From Amborella trichopoda (taxonomy: Eukaryota; Streptophyta; Magnoliopsida; Amborellales; Amborellaceae): a stretch of DNA of 64,000 bases. The position numbers and the translations under genes are program-made. Shown here piece by piece: positions 45,607 through 57,833 of the stretch (the stretch's first letter is position 1; each line of letters starts with the position of its first letter). The notes beneath the pieces are model-generated. The model was not told the DNA's origin. It made no database searches and saw only the letters and a list, made by a program, of their open reading frames with translations. The stretch spans positions 2,420,300 to 2,484,299 of the forward strand of contig NW_006500351.1 of NCBI RefSeq assembly GCF_000471905.2. Direction: 5' to 3'.

Positions 45607-48600
45607 CAGTGTTCCAAAAAGCAGACAACCCAGTGCTTGGGTGGCTGCCTAGGCGGATTTGGGGGCTTGGGCACATCGCCCAGGCCTAGGCGCCTTAAAA
45701 ACATGGTGGTCCCTGGGCACCCAAGAAATTGCCCAGGCAGCCGCCCAGAGGCAGAAATTGCTTTCGATGGGGGCATTTTTTATCCATTTTTTTGATACCA
45801 AGGGGCTAAAAATGGGGATTTTAGGTTAATTTAAAACCTAAAACTTATTGGAGCCCATTTTTGAGAGAGAAAGCCTAAAAAAAACTATTTTTTTGGTGAT
45901 TTCTTTAGGATTGAAGGGTTTCTCAAAATTATGATAAATTGATCAAAACATCACCTATTGATATTAGATTTAATTTTTGATGTTTTATAAATCTATTAGG
46001 GGGTTTTTCAGAAGATTTTGAGTCATTGGAAGCATCTTTGAGGTGGAAGTTTGGAGATTGAGCAATCAAACTCAAAGTAAGTGATTTTTTTTTATTGCTT
46101 GTATAAATTGCATTATTTTGAGATGTCTTTTTCGGAATCTAATAGGAATGGTGATCTTGGTTATAAATATAGCTACAACCTAGATCCTAATGATAAAAAT
46201 TGCATAAGATGCAATTTTTGTGAGAATGATACAAAAGGGGGCATAAACCGGTTCAAGAAACATCTTTACGGTATCATGAGGGATGTTGGCCCATGTAAAA
46301 AGACTACTGATGCTGTTAAAAATGAAATAATCAATTTTTTGAATATGGTAAAAATAAAAAAAGATGAGAGATTTACCTCCATAGAGATTAGGTCGGAGGT
46401 TTGGGTCAATTATGATGATGATGATAGTGATGAGGATGGGATTGGGGAGAGATGTCAAGAGGTAGAAGTAGAACAATCCATTATTAGGGGAAAGCGAAAG
46501 GGAGTTGTGATTACTTCTTTTCTGGTTCTGAGAGTAAGAAGCCTCGGGTTAGAGGTCCTATGGATACTTTTTGCTTCAGCTTGACCCTGAGGTTGCAGGA
46601 GAGAAACAAAGAAGCAAACCACAATTGAAAATAGAATGAAGAAGGAAGAGAGATATAAAACTGCTTATTATCTTGCTACATGGTTTTATAAGGTGAGCAT
46701 TCCTTTCAATACCGCTCGCTTAAGCAGCTTCTATGCCACGGTAGAGGCAATTGGCCAATTTGGGCATGGGATGAAACCCGTAATCCCCATATGAGCTTTC
46801 AGAGCCTCTTTTGAAAATGGTGATGAGTGTCACGAAGGAAGCTATAGATGTTAAGAAGGATGCATGAGCTCAGTATGGGGTTTTTATTATGACTGATGCT
46901 TGGAGTGATATGAAGAGAAGATGTTAGATGCATTTGCTATGTGAATTGTCCTTAGGACTATTTTATTGAGGTCTGTTAATGCCTCTGATCATATCCATGA
47001 TGCTCATTACATATTCCATGTTTTAGAGAAGAGCATTAAGGAGGTCAGGGAGCATCATGTTGTATAGGTTGTCACAGACAATGCTGCTCATAAATGTTGT
47101 TGCAACTAATTTGTTGCTATAGCTTATCCTAAAATCTTTTAGATACCATATGTAATACATTGTATATACCTCATGCTTGAGGCTCTTGGCGGTTTAATCG
47201 AGATATCATGTGCAGTGAACAAGCAATTACAAATTTCATTTATGACCACCATCTCACCCTCAGCATGATGCGTGAATTTACAACGAAGAAAGAGATTGTG
47301 AGGCCTGGGGTCATGAGATTTACGACCTGGTACTTATGGCTAGATATCATACATTCGAGGAGAGTGCAGTTGAGGTAGATGTTTACCTCGGATGACTGGA
47401 GATCATGCAAGTGGTCCAAGGATCAAGTTGGGAAGAAGGTGAGAGACATTATCATTTCTAAGGGCTTCTTGTCAAAGTCTTTCACATGGTTGATAGTGAC
47501 AAGCCTTCTATGGGCTATATATATGAGGCTATAGAGAAATACAAAAGAGAGATAGCCCAAAATTGTGATGATGATGAGAACTGCTACAAGCTTGTTTGGG
47601 AGATTATTGATGAGAATTGGGATACGCATCTACATTGGCCATTGCATGCAGCTAGTTATTATTTGAACCCAGATTTTTTTTTATGTTGATAAGGATATAC
47701 ACACAAATAACACAATTATGACTGGATTTAATAAGTTTGTAGATGTGTTAGTCCCTAATCTTGATATCCAGGATCTTATATGTGCTGATGAGCTAATAAA
47801 TTACAGGTGCTCTTTAAAGTTTTTTGGGAGTCCAAAGGCGATGAAGCAAAGTATCAAAATTGATCCAGATAGTAATAATATTATTAAGTTCATCAAGTTT
47901 AAGTAATAAAGTTTCATTTTCATAATTTTTATTTATTTATGATTTTATTCTATATCTTTGCAGCCAATTGGTGGAGCCAACATGGGTGTAGTTCTCCAAA
48001 TTTACAAAAGTTGGCCATTCGGATCTCAAACCTAACCACTTTCTCATCCGGTTGTGAGCGCAATTGGACTACTTTTGAAGGGGTAAGGCCATAAGGGTAA
48101 TTTGTATAGTTGCATTAATAATACATGAACCATAGATTTTCATTAGCTTCATTTGATTTTGTTAGATTCATACAAAGAGAAGGAACATGCTTGAATCAAA
48201 GTGGCTCAATGACCTAGTCTATACCAAGTATAATCAATTCTTGAATGACAGGTTTGCTAAGAGAGATAAGAGAGATCCCATCATATTAAAAAATATAAAC
48301 AATATTATGGAGTAGTTAGTTGATGATGATGAAGTCGAGGGGCATGAAGGATTGACATGGGTTATGGTCATAGATGCTTCAGGGACATCAGCTAACCTTC
48401 TTAGGGCCACTAGATCTTTTGTACGGAGAACGAGGGTGGAGGAGTAAGAGGAGGAAGAAGAGGCAGGTTTAGAAGTGACGGACGAGGACGACCAATATGT
48501 CGAGGACGGTGGCGACTCCGATGAATATGATGCCAGTACAATGAACCATAATTTTTCTGATGATGAATGATGAATGTTGAATAATTATTAAACTTTGAAC

Positions 48601-48874
48601 TTTGATTGAACTATGAAAAATAAATTTTAAATTTTAATTGGATGTGGAATATGGACCGACTTATGGTTATCCTTATCGAATGTGTGCTAATGTATAATAT
48701 ACTTTAAATTCTGATATGTCCCAAATACCTAATTCTTATATTTTATACAATATATAACTGTATAATCCTTTTTGGATTCAACTGAGCCGCCAGGTTCTGG
48801 GCGCCCGCTTAGGTGCTGGGTGGCTTGGATCCCCCAGGCTGCCTAGGACCCACCTAGTGCTTTTTGAAACACTG
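45607..48874 (+). mobile_element. hAT DNA transposon, full length, perfect TSD
   Basis: 3,268 bp flanked by a perfect 8-bp direct repeat, TATAAAAC (45599-45606 and 48875-48882). Ends are CAGTGTTCCAAAAAGCA and, inverted, CAGTGTTTCAAAAAGCA, classic hAT termini. Both subterminal regions (about 120 bp) are unusually GC-rich with repeated CCTAGGCG, GCCCAGG and CTGGGTGGC boxes, which are candidate transposase-binding sites. A decayed hAT transposase gene occupies the interior in plus orientation. Intact ends mean it might still be moved by a transposase supplied elsewhere. Confidence 0.93.
46123..48570 (+). pseudogene. hAT transposase, frameshifted
   Basis: The start MSFSESNRNGDLGYKYSYN leads into a BED-type zinc finger (CIRCNFCENDTKGGINRFKKH, 46199-46263), then an acidic linker. 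After frameshifts the DUF659 region is readable: ATWFYKVSIPFNTARLSSF near 46680, EAIGQFGHGMKP near 46748, and MTDAWSDMKR near 46890. The hAT C-terminal dimerisation region follows: YKREIAQ-CDDDENCYKLV at 47540, NWDTHLHWPLHAASYYLNP at 47618, then NWWSQHG at 47966 and SSGCERNW at 48044-48067. The tail is acidic (48440-48570). At least five lesions separate these blocks, and intron-like GT/AG signals exist near 47902-47963. It is not translatable into a working transposase. Confidence 0.88.
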
Positions 48875-48882
48875 TATAAAAC

Positions 48883-49915
48883 CCAACCCTAAGCTATTTT
48901 GAGGGTTGGATATCATTTGCTAGCTTAGAAGTGTAGAGATTTCCAAAGAGAGAAAGCATTATAGTAAAATAAAATATATTATTAAATAAAGCTTGAAAGC
49001 TTGTGAATCTACTGTTAGAAAAAAAAAATTCTAATTTGTAGTCTAACAAATAATTATAAAAAGATAATATTATCCACAATATTAAGTGGGTTGGTTATTC
49101 AATATTAAGATAAGGATCATTGATAACCATCTCTCCCACTCTCTCTTAAAAATAACTCCCTATGATGTGTTAGGGTTAAGAAAATAAAAGAAGGACATAA
49201 GGTAGTTCTGGTTCATTCTTCATAAGAAAGTTTTCTATCAAGCTTGGAGGGGAAAAGATGTGAAAGTTAGATCACTCGTTAGATCAGCACCAGAAGCCGT
49301 GTCGTCAGGGTTAATTTACATTCTTGTTTTTTTGGTAATCATGAACAACGATATGAGAAAGATTTATATGTTTTTTAGATTCTTAAAACTATAAATATTT
49401 AATTAATTTCATATGTGGTATCAAAGCAATGGTTCGTTTGTTCATGAATACTGACTGCAATAAAGTTTTTATATGGGCAACTTTTCTCGTGACAGTCGAC
49501 GCAGGGCATTTCTCTCTCTCTCTAGTTTTTTAATTATTCAGGCTATGAGAAAAGAAATAAACAAAACTCTTTTTTTGTCTAATACATTCTTTCCGTATCT
49601 TTCTTTCTCCGCATTTCCTTTTATCCTCGTTTTTGTAATTTTCTGAAGTTTTAAGGGTGCAAATAATGCCCTGCAGGTATCCTCTTGGGTTGGAGCTCTT
49701 GTTCCATTTAATGGGCGTTGATTTGATTTTGTCATTTTAGAGTCTTAAAAAAAAAGAAAAAAAAAAGAAAAAAAAAAAGTACGCCTCGTTTGTGTTCCAT
49801 TGCTTTATATTTAAAAAGGCTTCTTGGAAACTTGGTAGGTCATGGCTTCCTCCTGAAAAGGTCGAAAGGAAATAAATTATAATGAAACTACAAGGATAAA
49901 GGGAAATAGCCTACA
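48883..49915. other. Intergenic, no gene recognised
   Basis: AT-rich. An ATGTGGTATCAAAGCAATGG string at 49413 resembles a retroelement primer-binding site (TGGTATCAGAGC) with one change, but no LTR was recognised beside it. A poly-A/G-rich run lies at 49747-49780. Confidence 0.45.
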
Positions 49916-50302
49916 AATAACGGAATAAAAAGGGTGTAAAGCTCTAAACCATCAAAATAAGGTACATCTTTGTCGAAAGATGTTTTAATAGTGATATCTT
50001 TGTGATGATTTGAAAATTTATTTTCATATATAATTATCAAATTTAAAGCTTCAAAAATAGTGTAGATCAATTAGATTTACGAAAACTTGAAAATCTTGAA
50101 AATTAATGGTCCAAAAATGCATTATAAGATGTACTATTTTCAAAACTTGAAATCTATTTTTTTCTCATGTCTATGCATATTGAGATTGAGATGATCAATT
50201 TGGGGATATTTGAGCATCAAAGCAACCTCTTCTAGTGAAATTTTTGAGATGCACCCTAATTAGATTGTTTAGAGTCTTACACTTACATGAACTTTTTCCA
50301 TA
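49916..50302. mobile_element. Family-B MITE
   Basis: The left end region AAAAAGGGTGTAAAGCTCTAAACC and the right end GTTTAGAGTCTTACACTTAC are inverted relatives. The core ACGAAAACTTGAAAATCTTG and GAGATTGAGATGATCAATTT match the family. Same orientation as 42527-42918. Non-coding. Confidence 0.75.
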
Positions 50303-50905
50303 TCGAAACAGAAAAGCGTAAGCTACTGAGAGTGAAAGAGAGAGACTATTTTTTTCCAGTCCATTGAGATTAGGGAGGCGTGGGTGTTAGTGTAACGGAG
50401 ATGGATTATAGGGACCGACGTAATGCGTGAATTGTAGAGAGTCTTGAGTATTTTTGTATGCTATTTTTTAAATAAATAAATGAAATATTTTTTGTTTCTA
50501 GATTTGGAGTGGCCGTGTGCACCTGATCTCTAGTGCGTGCACTATTTTATCCTTGTGTTTTTCTGGTTATGGGCGCTCTTTTTTCCTAGCGTGACTCAAT
50601 AATAAAATTAAATATTAAAGAAATAAAAGGTTGGGTGCTTCTTAATTTAAACCAACCAATTAGGAATGATGGTGTAATCGCCAAACTTGTGCAATTATGA
50701 AAACTTGAATGGTATTGAATGGAAAAATTGCGGAAATATTCGTTTTAGTTATTGTTATTATCAAAATACCAAATATTTTATGTTATTACTCGTATGTCCA
50801 TTTTTTTCACTTCATAATTTTTTTTTTTTAAAATACAATTTTGCCCATTTTCACTTTTTAGATTTTAGTTTTTGAAAGACCGAAAATGACCTTGACAGTT
50901 TAAAA

Positions 50906-52254
50906 TATTGTTTTAAAAATCGGTGATTCGATTCGGAATCGGGAATCACCGAGACCGTGTTGGATCCGAGGAAAATATGGGATTCAACCATTTTTTATAT
51001 TGGAAATCGCTTGCTGACATCATAAATCGGACTGCTAACATCATAAATTGGATGTCATAAATCGGATTGCTGACATCATAAATCAAACACATTACCAGTT
51101 TCTACCGGTTTTGATGTTTTGAAACTGGATTGGATTGAGGAATGGGCACTTCTGATTATTTTTTATAAAAGAATGGGCCCTATCCAAGTGGGATCACATG
51201 GGCCATTTCTCCAACAATGTAGCCCCAACCATTTGACTCCTTACATGCAAGCTATGAGGCTAGTTGTGAGCATTTTATAGATTTTGAAGTTCTTGCATCT
51301 CTTTGATGTTGGACAAGTCCCATTCCTCCCATTTCAAATCACAATAATATCTCTCTCCTTTTAACCAACTAATATCTATCTCTCTCTACCCCCGACCACC
51401 CTGACTAACTAATATATCTCTCTCTCCACCCCCTCAAGCCACCCACAGCTAACTAATATCTCTCTCTCCACCGCCTCGTGCCTCCACCCCTGCTCAAATA
51501 CTTTAGCATGTGTCTATCTAGTAATCTACTATAAAATTTTAATTATATGAATATGGTCACATTAAAATTAATTTACTATTATTATGTTGAATGAATAGAA
51601 TATAATTATATAAAAATTATTAACTTATTTAATATAATTATGTTAAAATTGTTATTTTTATATTAAATTTATTATTATTATAAATACATTCAAACATCAC
51701 ATAATTTAATATATTAAATTGCTTTGTATTTAACAAATTATTATTGTTATATAGGTTATGTTATTTTCATATTTAGTCTAGATTGTATTTTTAAATAATA
51801 TATTTTAATTTTTACAAAATATTAATAAATAATTTATTGTTAATTTGTTATTATTACAATAACCTATTTTATACAATAATAAAAATTTGATATAATTTTG
51901 AATTGTATTGAGTTGTTATATAGAAATTCTTGAATCATATTTATTATAATTAATAATTACATATTGATAACAAAATCTTGTATTTTATATATTAATTATC
52001 TATCTAGAAATGAAAATAACGTCTCAATATTTACCTATTTTTACAGAGTAACAAAAATACATAATGCACCACTCCTAATTTCTTTTAGAAACTAATAAAA
52101 TACTATTTTTAGAGATTTATAGTGATTTTTTGAAAAACGTTTGGGACAAAATTACCAATTCAGCTGATTCTTTGAACCAATCTACCAATCTACCGATCTG
52201 ACACGAGTATGGGTGACATCGATTCGCGTCACCGTTCCGTATTTTTAAACACTG
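50906..52254. mobile_element. Non-autonomous hAT-type element (family D)
   Basis: 1,349 bp flanked by a perfect 8-bp direct repeat, GTTTAAAA (50898-50905 and 52255-52262). Ends are TATTGTTTTAAAAATCGGTG and, inverted, CAGTGTTTAAAAATACGGAA. Next to them lie CGATTCGG/GAATCG-type boxes on both sides. The interior is extremely AT-rich (51500-52000) with no ORF, plus a triple ATCGGATTGCTGACATCATAAA-like repeat near 51005-51090. Related sequence occurs at 55695-55960 and 7500-7700. Confidence 0.85.
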
Positions 52255-52410
52255 GTTTAAAACATTATGCTCTGCGTCTAACGCTCTCTATGTATCTAAG
52301 TCTAGAAGCTATTGCTTTGTGTGTTTCTCAAAAAACCTCTCTCACAAAAAACCTAACCCTATAGCTTTGGATTACCTCATAAGCACCAGATTTTTTAAGA
52401 ATTTTGATGG

Positions 52411-52521
52411 CATTTCTTTGATTTTGAAGGCATTTCACGGATTTCTGATCTATAGTGAAGCTATGTATAGCATTTCTCAAATTTTGAAGGTATTTCACGG
52501 ATTTTTGATCCATAATGAAGG
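52411..52521 (+). repeat. 60-bp tandem duplication
   Basis: Units start at 52411 and 52471 (CATTTCT-T/C-ATTTTGAAGG, TATTTCACGGATTT, TGATC-ATA-TGAAG). The period is a multiple of three and both units stay open in one frame (52319-52555), but no known domain is encoded. Confidence 0.85.
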
Positions 52522-53529
52522 TAAAGTGATTTGTGAATCCATTTTAGATATTTAGATTGTATAAGATTTTGGTTTAGGGTTTCACACTTTAGTATGAAAT
52601 GTCCATTTAGGGTTTATTTGACAGATTTCACGGTTGTATAAGCATGGAAATGTGTTTCAATGATATTTGGGGTTTTTAAGAACTAGAAATTTGGGGTTTT
52701 TTTTTAGAACTAGAAATTTATACACGCTATTGGGTTAAGTATGCTTTTTATCTGTAAATTTTAGTGTATGCAAGGAAATTTACAAAGCTGTGATTGATCA
52801 TGTCTGTGAGGTAATGCATTTGCATATATTGTCGATGTGTTGCTTTGCTTTGAATGCTGAGCAGATTTATGATTATATTGTATTGTGTATTAACTTTGAT
52901 AGTCTTGGATAGTTTTAAGTACATATTTGTGATAGATATAGTGATATCTTAGAAAAGGGTTGATTTTTCTTGTTGATAGAATGAGTATCTTAAAAATGAA
53001 AATTTCTATCTGATTTATGATGCATGTATTGAACATTGTGCAAATGGTTGTGGTTTTAGGAGTACACATGAAATAAATAACTTTATGCTTTATGCTTCAA
53101 TATTTTGGATAGAATAAATCGTGACTAGATTTATTTGAGAGCTTATTAAATATGTAAATTTGTGACCATTTATTTGGAGGTTTAATCTATGACTTAGCAT
53201 TGTTTTTTTGATTCTATATGCAAGTGCATGATGAGTTCTTGGTATCCCGATGTTCATTCCTTTGTATTATCTTGTTCTTTTCATAGATTAGTTCTTGTTA
53301 TTGTAATTGCTAATGGTAAAGAAAGGAAAATGATGATAAGCCAAGTATGGGACTTGTATTATAACCTATAGGTTTAGTTGAAGAGTTTCATAACACTAGG
53401 TTATGGTCTAAAACTGACCGCCTTTTCCATTAAATAATAGCATGTCATTATTGTTTATCAATTATTCAGTTAAATTTTGCATATGTAACCTTGCGATTAA
53501 CAAGATGACCACATGGGGTTCCAGTAATT

Positions 53530-54510
53530 ATGGATCGTATCCCTCCAGAAGGAGGATATCCAAGAGGTCTTGAGGACCCTAGTTTGCTACAACTGAATAC
53601 TGATCATTCATCCTATTATATTTGGGAAGGACATGTATATTCATATATTCATCTTCTCTTCCCATTAGTTCGTTATTTTTTAATAAATTGTAGTCTTTTT
53701 AAACATCATACGGGAAGTACATGTATATGTGTTGTGACCCATATATTGTCTATTTATTGTATTTCAGGAAAAACAAAGAAATAAGAATTGATGAAAAAAC
53801 TCATCAATTAAACGATTGGCATCTAACCAATGAGCAAGTTCAATTAGTGAATAGGTACTCTATCTATTATCCGGTCAGGTCGAATAGACCATCCCTTGAT
53901 CCTAGCCAATGCAAAGAGGTGGCATTATGAGACCAATTCTTTTCATTACAATGTTCAAATTGGTGAGATGACACCTACATTATTTAATGCTCACAAGATC
54001 TTGGGTCTGGCTGTGGATGACGATCATGTTATATGTCGTCCAATTAGTGACCTCCGAAAGTTTATAGAAAACCAATTGGGTGAAGTCCCCACTGGAGGTA
54101 ACTTAGCAGTCATCAAGCACTCATAGTTGAAAGCCAAATTTCAACAATTGCCACCTGAGTTCTTAGGTACACCCGTGCCTACCTGATCTTCCTCATCAGT
54201 GTCACCATTTTCTCAGATTCATTGCAAGTAACAATGCCAACCAGGTATTTGAAATTCTTTGAGGATATTGAGGAAGCTAACATATATGCTTGGGGTGCTG
54301 CAGCCCTCGCTTTTCTATATCGTTTCCTCAGAAAGGCTTGTACTTTCAAGCGAAGACATTGTTGTGGTTCAACCACTCTCATGCACATAAATTATATTTT
54401 CATATCTTACATAAGCGTAATAGTTTAGACTAGTTTTAAAAAATAATTATAGTTTATCATATCTTGATATAATGCAGTGTTGGTCCTATGAGCATATTAT
54501 GCATAGAGCT
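53530..54510 (+). pseudogene. Plant mobile domain (PMD, MAIL1-like) gene, broken
   Basis: Blocks of the plant mobile domain appear in order. They are MDRIPPEGGYPRGLEDPSLL (53530), an intron-like gap ending TTTCAG at 53768, LNDWHLTNEQVQLVNRYSIY (53806), WHYETNSFHYNVQIGEMTPT then LFNAHKILGLAVDDD (53927-54025), and AYLIFLISVTIFSDS (54179). RYLKFFEDIEEANIYAWGAA then ALAFLYRFLRKAC (54240-54340) and, after another AG acceptor, CWSYEHIM (54479) follow. A frameshift near 53905 and an in-frame TAG at 54124 break it. PMD proteins derive from transposases. The domesticated MAIN/MAIL1 proteins act in silencing and genome stability, while other copies ride in transposons. Here no TIR or MULE transposase was found beside it. 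A host gene relic and a transposon passenger are both possible. Confidence 0.75.
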
Positions 54511-54719
54511 GCTTAGGTAGTTGCTAGCAGCTCTAGCTAATATTGACGATGATAGTGCTTATTAAACCCTATACTTTTCTGATCTTTGACAGTTGGGATG
54601 GTTGTATGTCACATGTGTACCACTGTGGATCTTGTACATTTCCATCTCAGTGCGTTCATGGGTAAATACTCAAGGTCTCAAGCCGTAATAGTATGGGAAT
54701 TGTCATGGGGTGTAATTTT

Positions 54720-55572
54720 TCAACTAACACCGTGCAACCTTGACTCTTAGCCTGGCTGCTAAGGGTCAAGTTCAGCCTTCTACACACATCCTGAGTTAGG
54801 GACTTCATGCACACTCACACTAAGCACACACAACAAAAGGGTCTAAGGGCTAAGCCCATTTTATTAAGCTTTACAATTGCTTGTATATACTGCAACAGAT
54901 GCCCCTTCAAGGTTCTGGGCCAGGGGCTTATATAGCCCCATTTATATCAGCTACACCAGTTTGAATCATCCTACATGTCGTAGCCAACCACACACTAGGG
55001 CCTGGTCTTGAGCAGCGGGCAGGCATGCATGCTGCCCACGTCCTGAGCGGTTACACCTTGAGGCATCTAGCCTCAGCCACGTCTTGGGGTGAGGCCTGGT
55101 TGACACACCACCACCGTCATGCACCGTAACTGCCGCCCCTCTTTATAGTCCACCTCTCAGCCGTTCTGCCATGTCCATGCCATTACACCACATCATCCAC
55201 CCTGGTTCATTTGAATTTCGAACCTTGGCGCCTCCTAGCTCACAAGAGCCAACAAACCCCACGGACTGCTCTTGCCTTGCTGTGGTACGTAGGCTCTTGC
55301 ACCTGTGCACCTTATGATGCCCTTGTCCACTGCTGCCCGCCACGTGGCCCAAGGCTCAAACCTTACGCTCAAGTATAGGTGGAGTCTTAAATCGCTCCGT
55401 TCTGAAATGCGTTCGCACCTAGCATCAAATTAGCATAACTTTGCCTGTTGCACACCTGAGGCTTGGTCATGCACCGGACTGGTGCGCAAGGCTAGCAGGG
55501 TAGCATCTAGGGCCAATAGAAGGGCCAGGCAAGGCTTCAAGCTGGCACCAAGGGAGGTTTGCCAATCTCCCC
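54720..55572 (-). mobile_element. Candidate solo LTR, GC-rich
   Basis: This block is far more GC-rich than its neighbours. Read on the minus strand it begins after a polypurine tract (TTAAGGGGGAGAT at 55566-55578) and contains a promoter core, GGGGCTATATAAGCCCCTGG (54921-54940). No gag or pol is adjacent. The 3' end near 54720 and any TSD are uncertain. An open frame at 55143-55352 has no recognisable domain. Confidence 0.45.
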
Positions 55573-55694
55573 CTTAACCAAGGTGCATACAACCAGTAGG
55601 GGTCATGACAAGAATCCTCTAATCGAGATCTTCTTTTTTTTAATATTTATTTTAATAAACCATAAAGTTATAAGATGTGGCATCCACCACCTTG

Positions 55695-55960
55695 AATATC
55701 ATGGTTTTAAAAAAACAGATTGGCGACTTGGATCGTCAACCCCAAAAATTATGTTGGATCGGTAGATCGGCATGTCGGAACGGAGAATCGGCCGAATTGG
55801 CAAGTTTCATCTCAAAATATTTTTAAAAGTTCACTATAAATATCTAAAAATAGTGTTCTTTTAGTTTCTAAAAGAAATTAGGAGTGTTGCATTATGTATT
55901 TTTATTAATTTGTAAAAGTAGATAAATACTGAGATGTTTTTCAGTCTGGATGTGTGTATA
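55695..55960 (+). mobile_element. Family-D related fragment
   Basis: The inverse of the right end of the 50906-52254 element is recognisable: GATCGGTAGATCGG, then AGTTCACTATAAATATCTAA and GTTTCTAAAAGAAATTAGGA. The outer end (TGGTTTTAAAAAAACAGATT) resembles the family terminus. The other end and TSD were not found. Confidence 0.55.
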
Positions 55961-56912
55961 ATTATTAATTATAAGATCGTATGATAACATTCAAAATAAT
56001 TTAAAAATATTAGAAAGAACTTCCATATTATAAGATTAAAAAATAATTTCTCATATAAAGTGAAATTAATATCACATCTAAGTATCAAACATTTATTAAT
56101 TCACTTTACTCATCCAAAATTATCACAACCTCACTAACTATAATATTATATATTGATCTTTAAATTGTTGGTTTATATTTTATAATTATTTTACTATACA
56201 AATAAAAATAAATCTAAAATATCTTCCAATATCATCTAATTTAAATTTTTTTATTTAAAGCTATAAGAAAAATAATATATTACGTAAGTTAGAATACAAA
56301 CAAATTATTAAATAAAATAGAAGATTTGGTTATCAATGTATAATTATTATTAATAATATTATAATATTATAATATTATAATAAACATGATTAAAAAATTA
56401 TTAGAATTAAAAAAAACATAATAATTTCTCAAAAATCTAGTTTTTTAGGTTTCTTAAAGAAATTATGTCAATTTCCATTATGGTTTTTAATTATTTTAGC
56501 GAAAGTGCGTCAATACTGAAAACCTATCTAATGGGTTTTTGGTGATCATTGCACTCATTTCACAGTAAATAATTTGTTGGCTTTTTAATATAAGAAATAC
56601 CTTATTAAAAAAAAATAAAGCAATGCAGTGTATAAATAGTTCCTACTGAATCTCTTTGTTTTTTGCATTAATTCTCCTTTTATTATTTTACCTATTTAAT
56701 GCTTTCTGCAATTTTTTTATGAGCCGAATGTTGGTGAGCCATGCCCATTATATCTCTTATGAAACTAAAAAAAAGACCTAGATAAATTGTCCACAAATAA
56801 ATGTTTCACAATAGGATGATTTGGAGCATTATCGTAGTCATTACAAATGTTCTGAAATTTTTAGTTTTAAAAAAATCGCCGTGGAGCTTATACTTAAGTC
56901 TATTTGAATAAA
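55961..56912. other. AT-rich intergenic, no gene recognised
   Basis: Very AT-rich, with an ATTATAAT-type microsatellite at 56350-56385. No coding sequence. Confidence 0.6.
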
Positions 56913-57300
56913 GGAAAAAGTTTATGTAAAGATGCAACCTTATAATGTAAAACTACGGATGCACCTCAATATCCATTGGAAAAAATAGTTTTAATGTTGA
57001 AAAACCTTTTGATTGATCATCTCGACATCGAGATGTATGACCGTGAAAAATAAAAAGATTTTAAGTCTCAGAAATAGTGCATTTTACAACATATTATCTA
57101 CACAGTCCATTTTCAAGATTTTCATATGTTTATAGATCTACTTGATTTTAACCGTTTTTGAATTTTAAAATTTTATAATTAGATATAAAAATAGATTTTG
57201 AGATAATCCTAAGTATATTTTACATAAAAATTATATAGCATATAAAATTTGAAGGTGCACCATATCTCTACAGCTACGGATGCATCCGTATGCCAACTGC
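56913..57300. mobile_element. Family-B MITE near the lipase 3' end
   Basis: The left end GGAAAAAGTTTATGTAAAGA continues into TGCAACCTTATAATGTAAAA. The core has TGATTGATCATCTCGACATC, CCATTTTCAAGATTTTCATA and TTATAGATCTACTTGATTTT. The right part (about 57240-57300) is diverged. Same orientation as 43239-43640. Confidence 0.75.
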
Positions 57301-57790
57301 ACCCTTGAATAAATAGGCAAAAAAATAACCACACGAGGCACAAATGGAGTGCATTTTTAGAACCTTATAAAGTTCGGTCTTTTTTTGTTCACAAACAAAT
57401 ATCCCTCATCTTTGCATGTCAGGGGCCAAGCCCTTATAAAAGGCATAAAAGTTTGAAGTCCATGGAAGGTCTTTAATGGGATGCCATAAGAATATGCAAT
57501 AAAGTAGCTTTAGAAAAAAAATCAACACAGATGTGGGACCACTTTTATGTAATAAAATATGCAATATAAAAATAATGGAAACAAATATAAAGTAGGACAA
57601 ATGAAAATAAAAAGATAAATGAAAACAAAGCAAGCTGGCTCTGATATTATAAGATCTGGATTGACAGGACCGGTTCGGATCTGGATCACCGTTTTTTAAA
57701 GTATTTCTAAATACCATTCCTAAAACTATAATCCTCTCGTTACAAAGCAACCACATGCTTATTATAAAGCGAACACATGGATGGCTTAAA

Positions 57791-57796
57791 TTTATT
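57791..57796 (-). terminator. Polyadenylation signal of the lipase gene
   Basis: AATAAA on the minus strand, 38 nt downstream of the lipase stop codon. Confidence 0.6.
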
Positions 57797-57833
57797 TACC
57801 TGAGGCACTTTAATCAGCAGAGCATCATCAAAC

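Noticed and set aside
49413..49432. TGGTATCAAAGC-like primer-binding site
   Set aside because: The flanks show no LTR termini or coding sequence for a retroelement.
57636..57650. Minus-strand ATATCAGAGCC, like a retroelement primer-binding site
   Set aside because: No LTR end, gag or polypurine tract was found next to it, so it may be chance or a very old relic.
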